Source: Darksidea phi (taxonomy: Eukaryota; Ascomycota; Dothideomycetes; Pleosporales; Lentitheciaceae). From it: a stretch of 64,000 nucleotides of DNA. Below the pieces are notes generated by a model. That model saw nothing but the letters and a program-made list of their open reading frames with translations, was not told the DNA's origin and ran no database searches. Of the stretch, positions 9,646 through 22,550 are shown one piece after another. The position numbers and the translations under genes were made by a program. The stretch covers positions 62,001 through 126,000 of the forward strand of contig JASJFT010000020.1 in assembly GCA_030770425.1 (NCBI GenBank), read 5' to 3'. The stretch's first letter is position 1. Each line of letters begins with the position of its first letter.

Positions 9646-11350
9646 TCACGATGCAGCAATAAGAGGCATATGCGGATGCGACACAGACCTCGCTCCAATA
9701 TTCGGCCCAAACGGAAAACATTTTTCTGCAATCGGCTTGTCGAGCGTCTATCTTCATGTCAGCAAAAAGCCCCGCAAATCGACATCTCGGATGCCCAAGT
9801 GAGATAGGGAAGAGAAGATACTTACTGCAAGCTGCAACGTGAACAGTGGGTCGGACTCATCATCATTCTTCAAAGCTTTGATGTTGAGCTGCGCGCCGAT
9901 ATTTGTGCCGATTTTGACTCCGGCGGTTTGATTGGTACCCTTGCATGCGGCTCCGGTAGCTACGGATATGTCAGTGCGTGCGAGAGGAAGGTCGAGAGGT
10001 AAGAAGGCTTACATATGATACCGGTTAGTTTTGCATTGATGTTGGGAACCTTCAAGTCTAAGCCAATTCTGAAACCCTTGCCTATACAGCAATTAGCCGC
10101 TGCGCACGTCGAGATGTAACAAGCTGAACGAAGGCGCGTACCTAAAGCCTCAAACTTCAACTCCATGCTGGGTTGCATGAACACTGCAACACCACCAGAG
10201 ATGGATCCGTCAACCGTCACATCCAGTATGTCGACCGTTGGTTCCCAACCAGAGAACTTGTTCTCGTCTGGATTGAGAAGATCCATCTCTACAATCGCAT
10301 CGTCGCTCAATGAGCCTGTCGCTCCGGACGTCACACCGGCCGTGAGCGTGATGGCGGATAACTCAGCGCCAATAGATACTGTCAGGAAGGGACCAAAGTC
10401 CAGGACTCCAGGGATCTTTAATCCACTTATCGGAATGGAAAGGATATCGAAAGTCTTCGTGAGTGCGTCTGTAAGATCGCCGCTACCTGAGAGCTTCATC
10501 TGGGCGATAGCAGTAACGCCTTTAGGGGAAAACTTCATCGAAGCACCTGTAGGTATGAAGAGCTTCTGCGAGATCTTGAACTCCATGTCGAACTGGCCGG
10601 TTGTGCTGCAGTTCAAGCATGTAATCCTTGCGTCAAGTTTTCCAATGCCAAGGCCGAACGATCCAGCCATATCGTGGTTGAAGTCAATGGATGAAGTATC
10701 TTCAATATCTCGTTTATGCTTGGTTCCGTTCTGCGCGGTTGGAGTGGTGGTATTCTGCGCAACGGAGCCAACAACAAGATCATAGCTATGCGCAACCGTA
10801 GTCCAATCTCCCTCGGTGGCCGCGAGGGTAGCTTTGTTAGCGGCCTCATCGTACTGGATGGATGAGACAACGTAAGGCTGTCTGTTGGTGTTATTATCAC
10901 AGTCTCCAGGCCCTGCGACCATGACAAAACTACGGTTGTCGGCGCCGTTAACCCAGTCCCAGACTCGCTGCGCGTAGGCGAATGTTGCGTCACTCTCGAA
11001 GGTCATCGCGATGGTGTCGTTTTTGCATTCAACTGCCGTCAGCATGCCGTCGAAGTTTTCCATGGACAGGATATTTTCTTCGTTGCCGGGCATATCGACC
11101 GTTAAAGTGGCGATAGAGTTTGGAGCATCTTTTCTTCATTAGCAGGTTGCCTCAAGATTCTAGAGGGCTTCATACTAGGAGCGCCCCATTCAAAGGTTTC
11201 CGAGTCTTTGAGGTCCATTCCAGATCGTTCTTGACGCTTGCTATGGCGCCCTCCCGAAGGGCGTATCGGTACCAAGGTGGTGCTCAATACATATTGAGCA
11301 TTGAAAAGAAGGAAAGGTCCAACCCATTTGAAGCAATCGCGCAGCGACAT
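9646..11350 (-). CDS. Secreted protein of the fungal DUF7029/DUF7223 type
   Basis: Five exons on the minus strand, start ATG 11350, stop at 9646-9648. Introns at 11129-11175 (GTATGA, 47 nt), 10082-10141 (GTACGC, 60 nt), 9960-10012 (GTAAGC, 53 nt) and 9748-9825 (GTAAGT, 78 nt), each joining frames that give a smooth protein. The product begins with a hydrophobic signal-type segment (CFKWVGPFLLFNAQYVLS). An N-terminal domain with Cys and N-glycosylation sites (FEWGAP, VDWVNG-like region near WDWVNGADN) follows. After a KHKRD basic link comes a long beta-rich domain (ITCLNCSTTGQFD, GKGFRIGLDLKVPN) typical of the secreted DUF7223 fold. The family is common in plant-associated fungi and has no established activity. 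A Kex2-like KR site at the domain boundary suggests processing (inference). Confidence 0.72.
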
Positions 11351-12658
11351 GATTAAAGAATTAGAAGAGGTAAGGTAGAAGAAACAGACTGAGCTCAAGC
11401 GGATAGAAGATAAAGCTTCGAGATGTGCTTCTTACAATGACCCACTGTGTTGAATATAGGTATGGATATATATTTTTTGGGCTTGGGTCAGTTAGGGGGA
11501 ACCAAAGTCCGCAGAACATAGCATGTCACACTTAATAGCTGATGTCTGCAGGAGAAGCATGAGAACTCCGTACCAATCAGGTGTCTCTATTAGTCCCACC
11601 TCTACAGGTTCATGTATGGCACCTTCCACAAGGATACATTGGTGCAGGGGGTGGCCAAAGCCCCTCCAGAGCTACGCCTCTTTGTAGGGCATGGAAGGAT
11701 CGTCGTTTGCATCCTGCTGTAATTCGTAGGTGGATAGCGTATCTCGCATCCTTCATAAAACGTAGTAGACAGTATTTTAAGTCCGTTGGAACGCCTCATG
11801 CAGCAGTCTTCCCTCAGGCATCGGCCCTTCTCCCCTGTTATTGGTCTGATAATTTCCGAAGACTAGCTTGGCGTATCATGTCGTAGACGAATACGGTATG
11901 CTAAAACCATGGATGAATCGAGGTAGCCTGAGGTATTAGGGCGGTGTAGAGGGTGTAAGCAGCCGCAAGGCTGGATTCAATGAAAGGGGTGTTCTCCGTA
12001 TTGTGGGGCGATAGCGGTTGGAGGGGTGATGAAGGAAGCGTTAGGGGTAGTTGATTTACGCTACGTCCATTTAGGTCTAGCGTCGTCATTTGCAAATGCA
12101 CCCGAACTCCGTTGAAATCGCTCGGAAACGTTTTCATCCGTAGCAAAGAAATGAATGAGCTTTGTTGGTCAGTTCCCAGGGGTGTTAGAGGTCTTTGGAA
12201 GAAAGCATGCGCAGATGTGAAACCAGGCGAGAAAAATTAACTATCACACCATCATATCTTGTAATTGAATAGCTCCTCGTGCAATGATGCACGATCGTTT
12301 GGGCAAACAGGCGTCGACGGCATATACGAAACCAGTATCAGCATGCCTCTTTCGCATCAGAAACTCAGCCCGGTGCACCCATTTGCATGCTCACACTAAT
12401 TTCCACAAAATGTTCTCTAGTATTAAAAACAGGAGTTTCTATCAGTCCAAGTGGCCCGCCAGCCAAATCAGAGCAACAGTTTATGATGTGCCCCATCTTC
12501 CATAGTACAAAATCTCATCACCACTAACTAAAATACTAGGAAAGTGGAAATCACGGTGTCTAGAACAAAAGCCCTGGATTCATTATCTAGCATGCGGATC
12601 TGAATATCCCAACGGTACCGAACGCGCACCCGAAGCTACACAACGCCAAAAAGCATGC
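11351..12658. other. Intergenic
   Basis: The left part is the promoter of the secreted-protein gene. No convincing coding region: the small ORFs have no recognisable features. Confidence 0.5.
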
Positions 12659-12955
12659 ATGATAGTATCCAATACCCACGACAAAAAAGGCCCCCGTCCG
12701 CCCAGATTTGACGCAATTAGACATTACGCAATCCGTCATGCTCGATACCTCGCAGCAAGGAAAGAACTTGATAAAGAGGAGCCTAGCAGACAGTATGGTA
12801 CGCTTTACATACCACACGGATGGAGAAAGACGGTAAAAGAAATTGAAGCAGAGAAGAATAGCGGGAGAAAGAAAGTGTTCATCGAGATAGAGAGGAAGGG
12901 AGGATGCTGTAAGAAGTTTTGCGGCGCTCAAAACCCTTTATCAGAGCATAAATGA
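12659..12955 (+). CDS. Hypothetical small basic protein (weak)
   Basis: A 98-codon frame from an ATG, Lys/Arg/Glu-rich (for example RYLAARKELDKEEPSR and KKVFIEIERKGGCCKKFC). Its composition is protein-like, but I find no introns, no family and no regulatory context. It could be a decayed gene or chance. Confidence 0.2.
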   Translation: MIVSNTHDKKGPRPPRFDAIRHYAIRHARYLAARKELDKEEPSRQYGTLYIPHGWRKTVKEIEAEKNSGRKKVFIEIERKGGCCKKFCGAQNPLSEHK

Positions 12956-13471
12956 AAGTTGCAATAGGGAGAACCTTCATATACAAAACTTCTAGGCCCT
13001 AGCCGACTTTGTGGGCCTCGGAACATGTGCAGGCGCATGCCAAAATGAATATAAACATCGGGGAGGAACGCTGCTAACTGCTTCATGTAACTTCCTGTCT
13101 TTGTATTTCTATCCCGATACCCGTTTCACCAAGTGAAATAATAGTTACTAGTTAGAAATTTCGACGACGTCTAGGTCTTTTTCAGGTCAGATAGGCCATA
13201 CGTAATCGTTCATAAGTCATATAATAATACTCATACTCTGAAGTGAATCACTTCCCAAGGCTGATCTCGTAACATCGTCCCAAAATACAGAGTACAAGTA
13301 CAAAGAGCCACCCAAGTAGAAGGAAAGACAAACGGAACTAACAATGGTACATCGCAACCTCCAAAAATAGAAACGCCGTTCAATAAAGACCCTTCCATCT
13401 GTATAACCCATTCCCAGTTCAACTTTACATATTGTACCCTTAGCTCCTCCCACACATATAGTCATCGCAAC
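12956..13471. other. Intergenic, 3' flank of the giant gene
   Basis: No gene seen. AT-rich stretches near 13130-13230 are consistent with the transcription end region of the minus-strand giant gene. Confidence 0.5.
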
Positions 13472-16400
13472 CTACGCGACGATCTTCTTCAAACTCCCGA
13501 AGAAGCCTTTGAGCCCAACACCATCATCCTTCTTCTTTCGCCCACTCCTATCAGTCTCGCTTCGCCTCGGCTTGATCCTCTCTTCTCCACCTCCTGCTCC
13601 CCTGCTAGTCTTCGGACGATCAGACTCGGTGCGTCTGCTTACTGGTCTCTCTTTATCGGTCATAGAGATACGGCGGGATTTGGGCCGCTCGCGTTCGCGT
13701 TCATGCTCCGGGGATATGATAGAGACACGACGGTGACCGCGGCGTCGATGTTCTCGGCGTTCGGCGGAAGATGTTGATGACATACCGACGGCGGCTGCTG
13801 CCTCGTCGATCAGGGGAGAGCGGGGGGATTCTGCCTCCTCGGGTTCGGGAACGGGTTCGGCTTCGGCAGGTTCGGGTGGCGGTTCGTCGATAGGAGTTTC
13901 TAGAGACATACCACCATCTCTCCCACCCGACATCTCCAAATCCTTCTCCAGAGCTCTCGCAGCACGTCGTGCTTGCTTCCTGGCCCTGTACTCTTCCTCC
14001 TCGGCTGCAGAACTAAAGCGCCGAGGGTGGTGTGAGTGGGAGTGTCTGCGTCTACGATGTGGACGCTCATTGCGCTCGCGGCTGACGTTCGATGAGTTGT
14101 GGCTACTCGTTGGACCATCCCTCTCCCTCGATAGACTGGTAGGGAGGGTCTCTGTCGGATCCGTACGAACACGGGTAACGGGCTTTATAGACTGTGTAGT
14201 CGATACGATAGGTTCCGTCTTGGATCGGCCGAATAGAGAAAAGCCGCCAAGTAGGCTGTTTCTTCGATGCGTAGGTGGAGGGTCACGTCGATGTTCGCCC
14301 GTATGTCTTCGAGTTGGTGCGCGAGATGAGATTGGCGCGGCAGGAGCGGCTTCAGGGTCTTCCTCTGCAGCTCGACGAGCGGCATCGCGAGGCTCCGGCT
14401 GCAGCTTTTTTGGTTTAGAGGCAGCGAGTTTCTCCTTCTCACGCTCGGCTCTTTGTATACGACGAAGTCTTCTGATCTCTTCGTCTTGCTCCGCGCGATC
14501 ACGCTCAGCTTGTGCCACTTTCTCACGTTCCTGACGTCGTGCCTCCTTCTCAGCTTCGTTTCTCAATTTCTTCTTCTCATGTCGAATGCGCCGTTCTTCC
14601 TCTTCTCTTGCACGCTTCTCTTCAGCCTCCTTGGCAATTCTTTCCTCTTCCTCTTTACGAAACCGCTCTTCTTCCGCCTTACGAACACGTCGTTCTTCCC
14701 GTCTTTTCCGCTTTCGAGCTTCCTCCTCCTCAGCAATTCTTTCCTCTTCCTCTTTACGAAGTCGCTCTTCTTCCGCCTTACGAGCATGCCGTTCTTCCCG
14801 TCTTTTGCGCCTCCGAGCTTCCGCTTCCTCCTCCTCCTGAAGTTTGGCAGCCTGCTCGTGGGCTAGCTTTTCTTTCACGGCCCTACGACTCTCGTCACGC
14901 CTACGTCTTTCTGCATCTACCTCGGGTTCCCCCACAGCGCGTCGCTTGTTTTGCTTGTCATTGCCCCGGTCACGGTGGTGATGAGATCGGTGTTCGCGAT
15001 GAGACCTCTCCTTGCTGCTGCTGCTGCTGCTACCCTCCTTCTCGAGCTCTCGTGTCCGTTCTTTCCGCCTACCAGGTTCGCGCTCTGTCATGCTATCACG
15101 CCGCTTGTTCCTAGCGGAGCCGGCCAGCTTTGTGGCGGCCAGCAACCCTATGTTACCAAGAGTAGGTCGCTCCTTGGTGCTAGCGTTGCTCTCTCGCCGC
15201 TTATGTGAGTGGTGTTTTTGGGAGTGCGAATGCCGGCGGCGATGTTTTCCTCTTGGGCTCGACTCAGCTATTGGCTCGTCCACTACCGCAGACTCGTTTG
15301 GGGGCGTTTGAGGTTGTATAACAGCTTCGTCAGCAATCTCGGGCTGCTCTATCGACTCCACAGCTGGAGGTGGATTAGCACTCTCCTGCGGTAGATCTTG
15401 CGACTGTTCGACGGGATCATCAACTGGCGGTGAGATTTCTGTGATGACTTCTTGGGCCGGCTCAGCGACTTGCTCTTCCAGCGGTTCTGCAACGGTATTC
15501 TGCTCAGGCTCTTCTATCGACTTATCCTGGGATTCCTCAGCCGGAGGGTCTGGTTCCGGCGCGGGTTCGGGAGCCGCAGCAACTTCTTCCTCTATCTTCT
15601 CCCCTACGGGAGCGGCGTCCGGGGCGCACTCCGTTTCGTCGGCGGGTGGGGGCGCATCTGGATCCTCGGGCGGGGCTGGCGTCTCCTCGACAACATCGTC
15701 TTCTTTCGGCGTCTCCTCGACAACAGCGTCTTCTTTCGGCGTCTCCTCGACAACATCGTCTTCTTTCGGCGTCTCCTCGACAACATCGTCTTCTTTCGGC
15801 GTCTCCTCGACAGCATCGTCTTCTTTCGGCGTCTCCTCGACAACAGCGTCTTCTTTCGGCGTCTCCTCGACAACAGCGTCTTCTTTCGGCGTCTCCTCCA
15901 AGCCATCACTTGGTGGCTCGGGCTCATTGGTTTCAGCCACGGTGGCTTCGTCAGGCGCCTCGGCCGCCTTTTCCTCGACAGTCGGGTCCTCTTGCTGGAC
16001 GTCCTGTTCCACGGGCTGCGGATCTTCCTGGACCGGTTCAGACTGAGGCTCAGCCGGTGGCTGATCATTCGAAGCGGGAGCCTCCGTTGCGTCTGCTTCC
16101 ATTTCCACTTCTGGCACACTCTCGGCATCAGGAGTCGTAGGCTGGACTTCCTCTAGACCTTGGATAGGTTGCGATTCTTCGGCGGCTTTATCGCCGTCGG
16201 CTTGTCGTTGCTCATCCGCTGGAGGACCGACAACCTCTTTTGGCACATCAGTGGTGACATTATCGGCTTCTTGATTGGTACTGGCTTCTTCTTGCTGTGG
16301 CTCCGAGGCTTCAGCTTCTTCTTGTTGCGGCTCTGAGGGTTCAGCTTCTTGACCAGTACTGGCTTCTTCTTGAGACGGCTCTGGGGATTCAGCTTCTTCT

Positions 16401-19400
16401 TGAGACGGCTCTGGGGATTCAGCTTCTTCTTGCTGAGGTTCCGAAGACTCAGCTTCTTGACCGGTACTGGCGGCTTCTTGGGGCGGGTCTAAAGATTCAG
16501 CTTGGTTTTCGGGTTGGGCATCTCCCTCTTGCGGCTCTTCTGCGGGCGGCGATATCTCAGAATTTGTGGCCGTATCATTCTCTGGGGCAGGAGCTTCTTC
16601 GGCATTTGACGGTTCTTGCTCAGCTCCTTCGTCCGCAGGTGGTGAAGAATCCTGGGCTTCTTCACCCACTTCTTTGCTGTCCTGGGCCTCATCCATCGCC
16701 GAACTGATTTGCTCATCTTCTCGTGGAAGTTCAGGCGGAGGCACCTCTGATTCAGGGTGAGGCTCATCGGCGGGGTCTTGCTCACCATTGTCCACAGTGT
16801 TCTCTTGTGTAGAACTCTCCTCGGGCTCGGCCAACACCTCGGTCGCAGACGGGATGTCCGTAGCTACTTTCTCGTCACCATCCTGGCTGCCGGGGATCTC
16901 AGCTTGCACAGCTCCACCATTCGTTAAAGGCTCGAGCACCTCTTCAGACTCATGCTCATCTCCGGCCACGGTTTGTTCAGAGTTCGCAATAAGTTCGGCT
17001 GGGTTGTCATTATCCTCTTGTTCATCTTGGACTGGTGGATCCAACGGAGCGGTAACTTCGGCAGCAGCAGGTTCATCGTTTTGGGCCTCAGCTTCGAGCT
17101 CCACGGCAGGAGTTTCGGGTAAGTCTGCAGCCTCGGCTCCGCTTTCCACAGGGGAATCGGAGGTAGTTGGTTCTTGAGTGCCGTCGGGATTCGGTTCTGA
17201 AGCAACCTCGACATCAGCCTTTTCGGTATTCTCGCCCGGTGTCGTCTGGACATCATCAGGACTTGATTCTGGAGGGGTAGGGTCGGCTTCAGGTTTGGAC
17301 TGTTCTTCAACTTCCTGAATAGGCTCGGTAGATTCCTCTTCTACGTTCGCGACATCATTGGCATCCGAAACAGCAGGTTCCTCGACGGCCCCTTCGACAG
17401 CGTCAGACGAGATTGCTGTGCCTGCATCTCCAGTGACTTCAGCTTCCGGGATGGTCGCCGTATCGTCCATGGCTGTAGGTTCGACTGTTTCGTTCACGAT
17501 TTGAGATTCTTCAGGTTGCACGTCGCCCTCCGCTTCAACCGGGGAAGTAGATAAGGCTTCACTTTCGTCGCCTCGAACTCCTTCGCAAGGCTCAACCAGT
17601 TTATCCGCGGGGGCCAATGCCTCGTCGGCTGCAACACTTTCAACAGAGGCTTTAGCGATGGATACGTCGAGCACAGTTTCACTGGAGCTCTCCAAGGCGG
17701 CCTCGCCTTGTCCCATTTCTTGGTCGGTCGTAGCCTCGGTTACTTCAGTTTCTTGGACGTCCGCTGGCGATGGCTCTTCGCTAGCAGACTCTGTTGGAAC
17801 TTCCGCGACTTCTTGATCAGCAGCCGCGTCGACTTGAGACTCATCCGTGCTTGCCGCCGGTACTTCCGTAGAACTCTCGCCTACCTCAGGCTTGCTAGAG
17901 TCTGGCGGGGCGTCTACAAAATGTTAGACGTCATGATGCCATCAGATTTGCAAAACAAGGTCACCAAGGGAAAGGAACACGTTGAACGGATGTAAATATA
18001 ATGACGGCGTAAGACGGAAACAACACGGGGAATGAAGTGGGATGCCCAACAGCGGGATATGCGAGGCGCGACCCGCGGCAAAATAATTACATGCATGATG
18101 TATGACCCGGGAATCGCCTCAGCAAATCCGCGCACACGTGATGATAGGAAATGCTGAGTAAGTGGCCGAATCGGAGCGTGGGGTTAGTATGGCTGTTTGC
18201 ACATTGGTGTTCGTAATAGCCCTCACGGCCCAATGAGAGATGTCGTGCGCTGTAAAGTTGGGAATATGTCGAAAACGAGAGCAAAATGCGAAAGACCAGG
18301 AAGCGAAAGTAGCTGCGAAAGGACGTACCTATCCTGACAGACTCCTCGGATGCTGGGGCTCCTATCGGCTCAGCTGCCGGAGCTTGCTCTGCAATATTCC
18401 CACTCTCCTCGGCGGTATCATCGTTGACCGGCTCGCCAGTCTCGGATTGGGCAGTTTCTGTGCTATTGATGTCTTCGCTGAGAGGAGGCTCGGCCGCTTC
18501 GCTGGCCGGTGGGTCAGGAACAGCGCCTGGTGCATTTCCGCCGGATGTGTCGACATCTTCGCTAGGAGTAGGACTAGCATTTTCAGTCGACGTTGTGTCA
18601 GTGGTTGCATCTGGTGCATCTTCTAGTGATTTTGAACACGTGTTAGCCAAGTCCACCTCTCGGGAGTAAAAGATGTTTCAGTCTCTCGCAAACAGCCTGA
18701 ATTAGTTACTTGGAAACTCACCATTTTCCTCAGTACGCTTTTCTACAACGCTAGTGTCCTCGTCGGGAATAGGACCTAGTTTCTTATCGACTACCGTTTC
18801 TGCTAGAGCTTTTGGTGTATCGCCATCCTCGCCAGGGCCTGTTTTGCGTTTATGTTAGCGACACCCACTTGTAGTGAATGTAGACACACCATCTTCTTCC
18901 GTAACCTGTCCCCTACCCTCATCCTGTTCAACAGCCGACCCGATTTCCCCCTGAGCAGATGCTCCTTCTTTCTCCGGTACATCCGACGGTTGCTGTGGGT
19001 CTGAGCCTTCCACGTTTTCCACGTCCTTCGCGCTCTCCACGACGTCTCCAGCTTCAACGTGCTGCGGCTCGGCGCCTTTCTCATCCTGGATAGGCGCCTC
19101 CTCGGCAAGTGTCTGTTCGGTAGGTACAGGCTTAGCTTCATCGCTATTACTGTCGCTGCTGTCGACAATTGCAGAGTCAACTGCATCGTCAGTAGGCGGT
19201 TGTGTTACGTCCTCGCTGTCGCATGTCTTCTCTATATTGCCTTCGTCGTCATTCGTGTTGGTGGTGTCTTCCTGGCTTGTCTCTTCAGCTACAACGCCAA
19301 GACTGTCGCTCTGGTCTGGCTCTGAAGAGGCAGGTGTAACGTCCGAAACGCCTTCTAATGTGGTAGGAACCGACTCATCATTTGTTGAAGTGACAGTGGA

Positions 19401-22400
19401 TTCGTCTTCCGGCTGCACTTCTGATCGTGATGTATCCAATGCTTGGTCGCTCGTCACTTCTACAGCCGGCGAAGCTTCTGGACGTGGTCCTTCGTCAACT
19501 TCTGTAGCGACGACTTCTTCGGCGATGGCTTCTTCGGTGGCAGCTTTATCAACAGTTTCTTCAGTGGTAGCTTCTTCAACAACTTCTTCAGGAGCGGCTT
19601 CAGCAACTTCTTCAGGAGCGGCTTCAGCAACTTCTTCAGGAGCGGCTTCTTCAGCAACAGCTTTGTTAATAGCACCTTCTTCGGCGACAGCTTCGTCAAC
19701 GGCAACTTCTCCGGCAACAGTTCCTTCGACTTCATCTTCCGCGGCGCAAGGCTCCACATCATCTTTCTCGCCATTCACAACATCTTGTGTTTTTTGGTCG
19801 ACGATCTCATCTTCCTGCGGTGGAGCCTCGATAGCAGATGGTTGATCATCTACAGCAGGTGTTTGTTCGTCGGCAGGAGGTGTTTGTTCGTCGGCAGGAG
19901 GTGTTTGTTCGTCGGCAGGAGGTGGTTGCTCATCTAGTGCCTCCACAGCCGCTGGTTCGCTCTCCGCAACAGGCTCACTTAGCACCTCCGATTCTTGATT
20001 CTCTGGAGGTGGACCGTCTGAGGTTTCCTCGACGACGGATTCGCTAGGCGCAGCAGGTTCTTCAGCATCGTAACTCTGTTCTTCCGCAGGTCCAGCTTCT
20101 TCCGCAGGTTCAGCTTCAACAGCAGGCTCAACATTATCGGCGGCCCAAACAGAATCGGTGGATTCAGCATCATCGGCGGGTTCACTTAGGCTGTCTGGTT
20201 CATCACTCGGTTCCACAGGTTCAAACTTGATGACGGGGTCACTTGGGCCGCCCTCCTTGTTGTCTGGTTCCATGGGTTCAGACTGGACAACGGGCCCACT
20301 TGTTTCGTCTTCTTTGTCATCCGGTTTCGCAGATTCAGACTCAACGACAGCCTCTTCCGATTCCTCGTCTTTCTTCTCCTCAGATGGCTCATCTGCGGCT
20401 TCTCCGGTTTCGCATGAAGCGGTAACTTTGGCATCAGTTACAGGGTTGCTAGGCGCGGCGGCCTCGGGTTCTGGAGAAGCGTCATCATTCTGGCTCGTCT
20501 CTGGCTCGACAACAGCATCTGTAGTGGCTTGAGATGCATCTTCGTTGGGCTCTTGGACTTCTTCTGAGCTCTCCGATCCCTCGTCCTTTGACTCTTGCTC
20601 GTCCACGGTGGCTTCTGGCTGCTCATCCACAGTGGCTTCCGGCTGCTCATCTGGAGTAGCTTCTGGCTGCTCGTCTGGAGTAGCTTCTGGCTGCTCATCT
20701 GGAGTAGCTTCTGGCTGCTCATCTGGAGTAGCTTCTGGCTGCTCATCTGGAGTAGCTTCTGGCTGCTCGTCTGGAGTAGCTTCCGGCTGCTCGTCCACGG
20801 TGGCTCCTGGTGGCTCGTCTGTAGTGGCTCCTGATAGCTCGTCTGTAGTAGCTTCTGGTGGCTCGTCCACGGTGGCTNNNNNNNNNNNNNNNNNNNNNNN
20901 NNNNNNNNNNNNNNNNNNNNNNNNNNNNNNNNNNNNNNNNNNNNNNNNNNNNNNNNNNNNNNNNNNNNNNNNNNNNTTCTGGCTGCTCGTCCACGGTGGC
21001 TTCTGGCTGCTCGTCCACGGTGGCTTCTGGCTGCTCGTCCACGGTGGCTTCTGGCTGCTCGTCCACGGTGGCTTCTGGTTGCTCGTCCACGGTGGCTTCT
21101 GGCTGCTCGTCCACGGTGGCTTCTGGCTGCTGATCAGGTGGAGGGCCATCCTGTGTCTCGCTTTGAGGGGCAATGTCTTCCGAAGGGGCCTCGGGTTGCT
21201 GGTCGCCAACTGGAGCTTCTGGTTTCGCGTCTCCAACATCCGACGCAGGCTTGTCGTCTGTCTGCACAGAACCGCCGCTCTTTTTGCCCTTCTTACTTTT
21301 AGACTTCTTATCCTTCTCTTCCTGCTTCTTCTTTTTGCGCTCGTCAGCTCTGCTAAGTTTCTTTTTGGCAGGAGCAGCTGGCGTTTCCTTCTCGACAACT
21401 TCCTTTTTCTCCTCCTTGGAAGTGCTGGAAGACTTTTCTTTCTTCTTGCTCTCTTTTGCGGGTTTCTTCTTATCGTCCTTAGCTGGTTTCTTATCGTCCT
21501 TGACTGGTTTCTTATCGTCCTTGGCCGGTTTCTTATCGTCCTTCGCTAGCTTCTTGTCCTCCTTAGCTGGCTTCTTGTCCTCCTTTGGTGAAACAGGCGG
21601 CGGCGGATCTTTGATGCGAATGAAAGCATTAACCTTTCCCTTGCCGATTATCTTGGCCTTCTTCTTGTCGTCCTTCTTCTTAGTACTAGTACTAACAGCG
21701 TCTGGATCTTTCACGTCAGGAGAGAAATGAACAGACTTTGATGTTGGGGATTTTGGGGGTTCTTGAGCGCCCTGCTCGCACTCACCACTCTTCTCATCTC
21801 CTACAGGCACAGGTGAGGGATCGCCAGGAGGGGCGCTTGATATTTTCTCCGGCGCTGACTCCGGGATGCTGCCATCGAGAGGTGCGCCACCGTCATCTGC
21901 ACCTTCAACAGTGGGTTCGACCATGTCCGACACAGTGCCACTAGTTTCTTCCGTAGGCTCAGCTGGAGCAACATCATCTCCAGGAGGTTCAGCCTTGACG
22001 TCATCGTCCTGGGGCTTTTCCACTCCATCCCCATCTCCAGAGCCTGGCGGCTCTCCCTGCTCTGCATTAGGGGGATTGTCAGGTGCTGGTTCATCAGTGC
22101 TGGGCTCAGGAACAGAATCTGTTGCTGGCTCCGAGCTAGGTGCTCCTTCCACTGCTACGCTTTCGGGAACACTGTCGCTTGGGGGTTCGGGCGCGGGAGG
22201 CGGAGGACTGGGAGCGGCCGGTAAAGGGGGTTCTGGGGCTGAAGGTGGTTCGGGAGCTTCTACAAGAGGATTCTCAAGAGAAATGCCCGAGGGCCCTATG
22301 TTTCGTCATTCCATCATGCTCTCACGCATCTCCCTAGGCGATACGTACCCGCTTCAGACTCGTCATCGTCGCTGTCATCAATGACCTGCTCGATGCCCGG

Positions 22401-22550
22401 ATGGTAAAAGGTCGGAGCAGGAGGAAGCACTATCCGTCGGTACACCGGCTGTGGAGGGCTGGGTGCCGCATAGAAGTCCTTACCGGCGCTTGCCGGGCCC
22501 GCGTAGGGGTTTGCCCATGGCGAGAACGAGACATTGGCAAATTGGCGCAT
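13472..22550 (-). CDS. Giant acidic repeat and coiled-coil protein (about 2,818 aa)
   Basis: Start ATG 22550, stop 13472-13474. Introns at 22296-22348 (GTACGT), 18839-18889 (GTGTGT, branch CTAAC), 18623-18721 (GTGAGT, branch CTAAC) and 17914-18328 (GTACGT, 415 nt). Exon lengths sum to whole codons only if the N gap at 20878-20976 is really 95 rather than 99 bases, giving 2,818 residues. Order from the N-terminus: a short Pro/aromatic head (FSPWANPYAGPASAGKDFY; DDSDDDE), a Pro-rich acidic part, a Lys-rich block (KKPAKDDKK repeats), an array of PEATVDEQ octapeptides, long Glu/Pro/Ala low complexity, decapeptide EETPKEDDVV repeats, a His/Ser/Arg segment, then a charged coiled coil (KAEEERLRKEEEERIAEEEE) and a basic tail ending GLKGFFGSLKKIVA. 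It is largely disordered and highly negatively charged. Its size and layout recall cytoskeletal linkers or septal tether proteins such as leashin, but this is only analogy; I recognise no conserved domain. Confidence 0.85.
14590..14850 (-). repeat. Coiled-coil-coding internal duplication
   Basis: Two copies of a charged segment (RKAEEERLRKEEEERIAEE and RKAEEERFRKEEEERIAKE) lie about 105 bases apart in the giant gene, forming a long helical Glu/Arg rod. Confidence 0.7.
15678..15897 (-). repeat. 30-bp coding tandem array, seven copies
   Basis: Seven near-identical 30-base units plus a partial eighth, starting at 15678 and every 30 bases. On the coding strand each gives a decapeptide of the EETPKEDDVV type. 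Variation is mostly an Asp/Ala swap. Confidence 0.9.
20613..21131 (-). repeat. 24-bp coding tandem array interrupted by the gap
   Basis: Eleven 24-base units start at 20613 and run to 20876. Six full units run from 20977 to 21120, followed by a partial. Each encodes an octapeptide of the PEATVDEQ / PEATPDEQ type. The two blocks are 4 bases out of register across the N gap. Confidence 0.92.
20878..20976. other. Scaffold gap (99 N)
   Basis: Unresolved bases inside the 24-bp array. Both repeat register and reading frame argue that the true length is 95 bases or 95 plus a multiple of 24. Confidence 0.95.

Noticed and set aside
13509..22384. Many long plus-strand Ser- and Arg-rich frames opposite the giant gene
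   Set aside because: Antisense shadows of repetitive acidic codons; they follow the repeat period and lack starts, introns or domains.
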